A stretch of 8,111 nucleotides of DNA from Reyranella sp. (GTDB lineage Bacteria; Pseudomonadota; Alphaproteobacteria; Reyranellales; Reyranellaceae), in NCBI GenBank assembly GCA_016780605.1, contig JADHLS010000214.1, forward strand, positions 1-8,111. The letters are read 5' to 3'. Below, one piece after another: positions 5,960 through 8,111 of the stretch. The notes under the pieces are model-generated. The model worked only from the letters and a program-made list of their open reading frames with translations. It was not told the origin of the DNA and did no database searches. Made by a program: the position numbers and the translations under genes. Each line of letters opens with the position of its first letter. Position 1 is the first letter of the stretch.

Positions 5960-7057
5960 ATGACCAACCGCACGCCACTCACCGGTCCCGCCGTATGGAC
6001 GGGCGACGAGATCAAGAATTCCAAGCGCTGGATCCGCGACTTTCCCGCCTCCAGCGTCGCCGCGCTCGACAACGCGCTGGCTGCCGTGAACAAGGCCGGC
6101 CTCGAGTGGTCGCAGATCACCCGCAAGGATTTTCCGCTGAGCGGCCTCGACGGGCTGCTGGCCGACATCGCCGAAGAGCTGGAGAACGGCGTCGGCATCC
6201 TGAAGCTGCGCGGCTTCCCGGTGGAGCGCTACAGCGAGGACGACCTCAAGAAGATCTACTTCGGCCTCGGCACGCATCTCGGCACGCCGGTCTTCCAGAA
6301 TCGCAGCGGCGAGCTGATGCGCGCCATCCGCGACGAGGGCGCCCATGTCGGCCGCACGTATGGTCAGATCACGATGAGCGGCCAGACCAAGGACCAGACC
6401 GGCGGCACCTTCCTCTCCTCCTATGCCCGGACGCTGACCAACGGCGGCCTGCGCTTCCACACCGACCGCACCGACGTGGTCGGCCTCTTGTGCGTGCGCC
6501 AGGCGATGAAGGGCGGCGTCAGCACGCTCGCCTCGACGCCCGCCATCCACAACGCGATCCTCGCCAAGCGGCCCGACCTGCTCGACGCGCTGTTCACCGA
6601 TTACTGGCGCAGCCGGTTCGGCGAGGAAGGTACCGGCAAGGACGGCGCCAGCACCACCCGCGCCACCGCCTATCCGCTGCCCATATTCGGCGTACGCGAC
6701 GGCAAGTTCACCTCGCACTATTCGCTCACCTTCATCGAGGCGGCGCAGATGGCGCCCGATGTTCCCAAGCTCACGCCGGCACAGAAGGAAGCGATCGACG
6801 TCCTGATGGCGACGGCGCAGGAGCTCTGCTTCGAGATGACGCTGGAGCCTGGCGACCTGCAGCTGATCAACAGCCACGTCACCTATCACGGCCGCACACC
6901 GTTCGAGGACGAGGCCGCCAGCGGCCACGACCGCCTGCTGCTGCGCCTCTGGCTCACCATGGCCAACAACCGGCCGCTGCCTCAAGGCCACGAGGTCCTG
7001 TGGCGCAGCATCGAGGCCGGCCAGCCGCGCGGCGGGATCCAGCAGGTCGCGATCTGA
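5960..7057 (+). CDS. TauD/TfdA-type Fe(II)/2-oxoglutarate-dependent oxygenase (second, divergent copy)
   Basis: The 365-aa protein has an N-terminal extension of about 70 residues before the dioxygenase core (GVGILKLRGFPVERYSEDDL, 78-97). The metal triad is visible as His167 and Asp169 in RFHTDRTD and His310 in NSHVTYHGRTPFED. The 2-oxoglutarate arginine is Arg325 or Arg329 in RLLLRLWL. The NSHVTYHGRT and HTDRTD motifs place it in the longer subgroup of TauD/TfdA-like proteins that is also found in fungi, clearly distinct from the 277-aa copy upstream. It should hydroxylate or desaturate a small cytosolic substrate using O2 and 2-oxoglutarate. The ATG lies 7 bp after the LysR-type stop, so the two are co-transcribed. 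Only a distant GGGAGAG precedes it. Its link to the hydrolase pair across the regulator suggests a shared pathway, as an inference. Confidence 0.9.
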   Translation: MTNRTPLTGPAVWTGDEIKNSKRWIRDFPASSVAALDNALAAVNKAGLEWSQITRKDFPLSGLDGLLADIAEELENGVGILKLRGFPVERYSEDDLKKIYFGLGTHLGTPVFQNRSGELMRAIRDEGAHVGRTYGQITMSGQTKDQTGGTFLSSYARTLTNGGLRFHTDRTDVVGLLCVRQAMKGGVSTLASTPAIHNAILAKRPDLLDALFTDYWRSRFGEEGTGKDGASTTRATAYPLPIFGVRDGKFTSHYSLTFIEAAQMAPDVPKLTPAQKEAIDVLMATAQELCFEMTLEPGDLQLINSHVTYHGRTPFEDEAASGHDRLLLRLWLTMANNRPLPQGHEVLWRSIEAGQPRGGIQQVAI

Positions 7058-7065
7058 AGCTGGGG

Positions 7066-7200
7066 GCGCGGACCTCCAGGTCCGCTCATGCTGGGAGCGC
7101 GCCACTCTGTGGCGCTCATAGAACGTCGATACGAAGAGAAGATGCGCCACGGAGTGGCGCGCTCCCAGCAAAGACCATGAGCGGACCTGGAGGTCGGCGC
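7066..7200. repeat. Composite long inverted repeat between convergent genes
   Basis: The left arm has two 25-nt modules (7066-7090 and 7091-7115), which pair with 7176-7200 and 7144-7168 at 24 of 25 positions each. A 7-nt insertion (7169-7175, CAAAGAC) separates the modules only in the right arm, and the central spacer is 28 nt. Each module is itself palindromic: GCGGACC-tcca-GGTCCGC, and GCGCCAC-tct-GTGGCGC (7099-7115; 7144-7160). It is a nested, REPIN-like or non-autonomous palindromic element. Its position between the 3' ends of the oxygenase and the serine hydrolase would suit a two-way transcription barrier, but there are no T-tracts. Confidence 0.88.
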
Positions 7201-7210
7201 TCCGACAACA

Positions 7211-8111
7211 TCAATCGACGAGCGCCGCCTGCACCATCGACCGGAACTGCCGGCGCAGGAAGCGCGTGTCGGCTTCGCTCGCCTGCACCATGTAGAGGCC
7301 GACGAGCTGCTCCTTGGGATCGACCCAGAACTCGGTGCCGGCGGCGCCTGACCAGCCGTACTCGCCGAGCGAGCCCGAGAGCCCCGCTTCGCCGAGCTTG
7401 GTGCGGACCTCGAAGCCCAGGCCGAAGCCGAAACCATCCGGGCGACCGGGTCTGTTGCCGACATGGTCGGCGGTCATGAACTCCAGCGTCTTGCGGCCGA
7501 TGATGCGCTTGCCCTGCCAGATGCCGCCATTGGCCAGCGCCAGGCCGAAGCGCAGGTAATCCTCGGTCGTGCCCAGAAGCCCGCCGCCACCCGACTCGTA
7601 CTTGGCGCCGTCGTCGACCTTGAAGCGCGGCGTCATGGGCGGCCCGTTCGGCTTCTGGCCGGGCTGGGCAGCCCGCGCCACCTGGGTCGCCGACAACTTG
7701 AAGCCCGTGCCGACCATGTCGAGCGGAGCGAACACGCGCTCGGCGAATGCTTCGCCGAGCTTCTTGCCGGTCAGGACCTCGATCAGGCGGCCCTGCACGT
7801 CGACCGCCACGCTGTACTCCCAGCGCTCGCCCGGTGAGAAGAGCAGCGGCACGCCGGACAAGCGCTGCACCATCTCCTCGTTGGTGGCGGTGCGGTCGCC
7901 GATCTTGGCAGCGGCATAGGCCTGGTGGACGAGCGACGTGCCGCGGCGGCCGTAGGTCAGGCCCGCAGTATGACGCAACAGGTCCTGCACCGTCATCGCG
8001 CGATCGGGATCGCTCAGCCGGAGCGCCGGCCTGCCCTCGACCGTGACCTCGGTGCCGACCTTCATCTTGGCGATGTCGGGCAGGAACTTGGCCACCGGAT
8101 CCGACACCTGC
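7211..8111 (-). CDS. Beta-lactamase-family serine hydrolase (class C / EstB-like), N-terminal part outside window
   Basis: About 300 residues of the C-terminal portion are visible; the reading frame runs off the right edge. The segment 'VSDPVAKFLPD' begins just after where the family's nucleophile SxxK motif would be, so that motif is outside the window. Visible landmarks are MTVQDLLRHTAGLTYG, the YxN-equivalent in GERWEYSVAVDVQGRLIE (Tyr-Ser-Val instead of Tyr-x-Asn), GGGGLLGTTEDYLRF, GFGFGLGFEV, and the C-terminal YGWSGAAGTEFWVDP in place of KTG or HTG. These substitutions are typical of the esterase-like branch (EstB, 6-aminohexanoate-dimer hydrolase, penicillin-binding-protein-like esterases) rather than true beta-lactamases. 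It likely hydrolyses an ester or amide. A signal peptide cannot be judged. The GTG at 8107 is internal and should not be taken as the start. It converges on the second oxygenase. Confidence 0.9.
   Translation of the reverse strand, partial: QVSDPVAKFLPDIAKMKVGTEVTVEGRPALRLSDPDRAMTVQDLLRHTAGLTYGRRGTSLVHQAYAAAKIGDRTATNEEMVQRLSGVPLLFSPGERWEYSVAVDVQGRLIEVLTGKKLGEAFAERVFAPLDMVGTGFKLSATQVARAAQPGQKPNGPPMTPRFKVDDGAKYESGGGGLLGTTEDYLRFGLALANGGIWQGKRIIGRKTLEFMTADHVGNRPGRPDGFGFGLGFEVRTKLGEAGLSGSLGEYGWSGAAGTEFWVDPKEQLVGLYMVQASEADTRFLRRQFRSMVQAALVD

Noticed and set aside
5870..7171. Minus-strand ORF of 433 codons opposite the second oxygenase
   Set aside because: Long open antisense frames are common in this base composition; the plus strand carries the HxD...H oxygenase motifs.
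8105..8107. GTG as the start of the serine hydrolase
   Set aside because: The frame stays open to the window edge, and the visible protein begins after the expected SxxK region, so the codon is internal.

Overview
The window is GC-rich with dense, short-gapped gene layout, GcvA-like LysR, TauD/TfdA and iron-alcohol-dehydrogenase families, and palindromic intergenic repeats. This suggests an alphaproteobacterium of the soil or environmental type (Bradyrhizobium-, Rhodospirillales- or Reyranella-like). That placement is inferred from style and protein families only. No ribosomal, tRNA, phage or IS genes are visible.

Region 1 (1-3325, minus strand) is a probable four-gene catabolic operon. In transcription order it holds a TauD/TfdA Fe(II)/2-oxoglutarate dioxygenase, an iron-containing alcohol dehydrogenase, a short-chain dehydrogenase/reductase, and a thioredoxin-fold HCCA-isomerase/kappa-GST-like protein cut by the left edge. 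Gaps are 10 bp or less except between the alcohol dehydrogenase and the SDR, where a REPIN-like inverted repeat (1211-1316) sits. An oxygenase, two alcohol/carbonyl oxidoreductases and an isomerase-like protein look like successive steps on one organic substrate, which cannot be named from sequence.

Region 2 (3364-4256) holds a plus-strand GNAT acetyltransferase, divergent from the dioxygenase across only 38-44 bp. It is followed by about 413 bp of apparently non-coding DNA. That stretch contains an uninterrupted (AG)19 dinucleotide tract, a 9-bp inverted repeat and a sigma-70-like promoter pattern on the minus strand.

Region 3 (4257-7057) is the most unusual part. Two tandem paralogues of the L-2-amino-thiazoline-4-carboxylate (ATC) hydrolase-like family overlap by ATGA on the minus strand. 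A divergent LysR-type regulator with an abnormally short effector domain (202 aa in total) faces them across a 110-bp control region containing palindromes. The regulator is followed 7 bp later by a second, distantly related TauD/TfdA-type dioxygenase. This resembles a compact regulator/hydrolase-pair/oxygenase module acting on a small heterocyclic or amide-like compound.

Region 4 (7058-8111) has a composite long inverted repeat (7066-7200) between convergent genes, then a minus-strand beta-lactamase-family serine hydrolase whose N-terminal part lies beyond the right edge.
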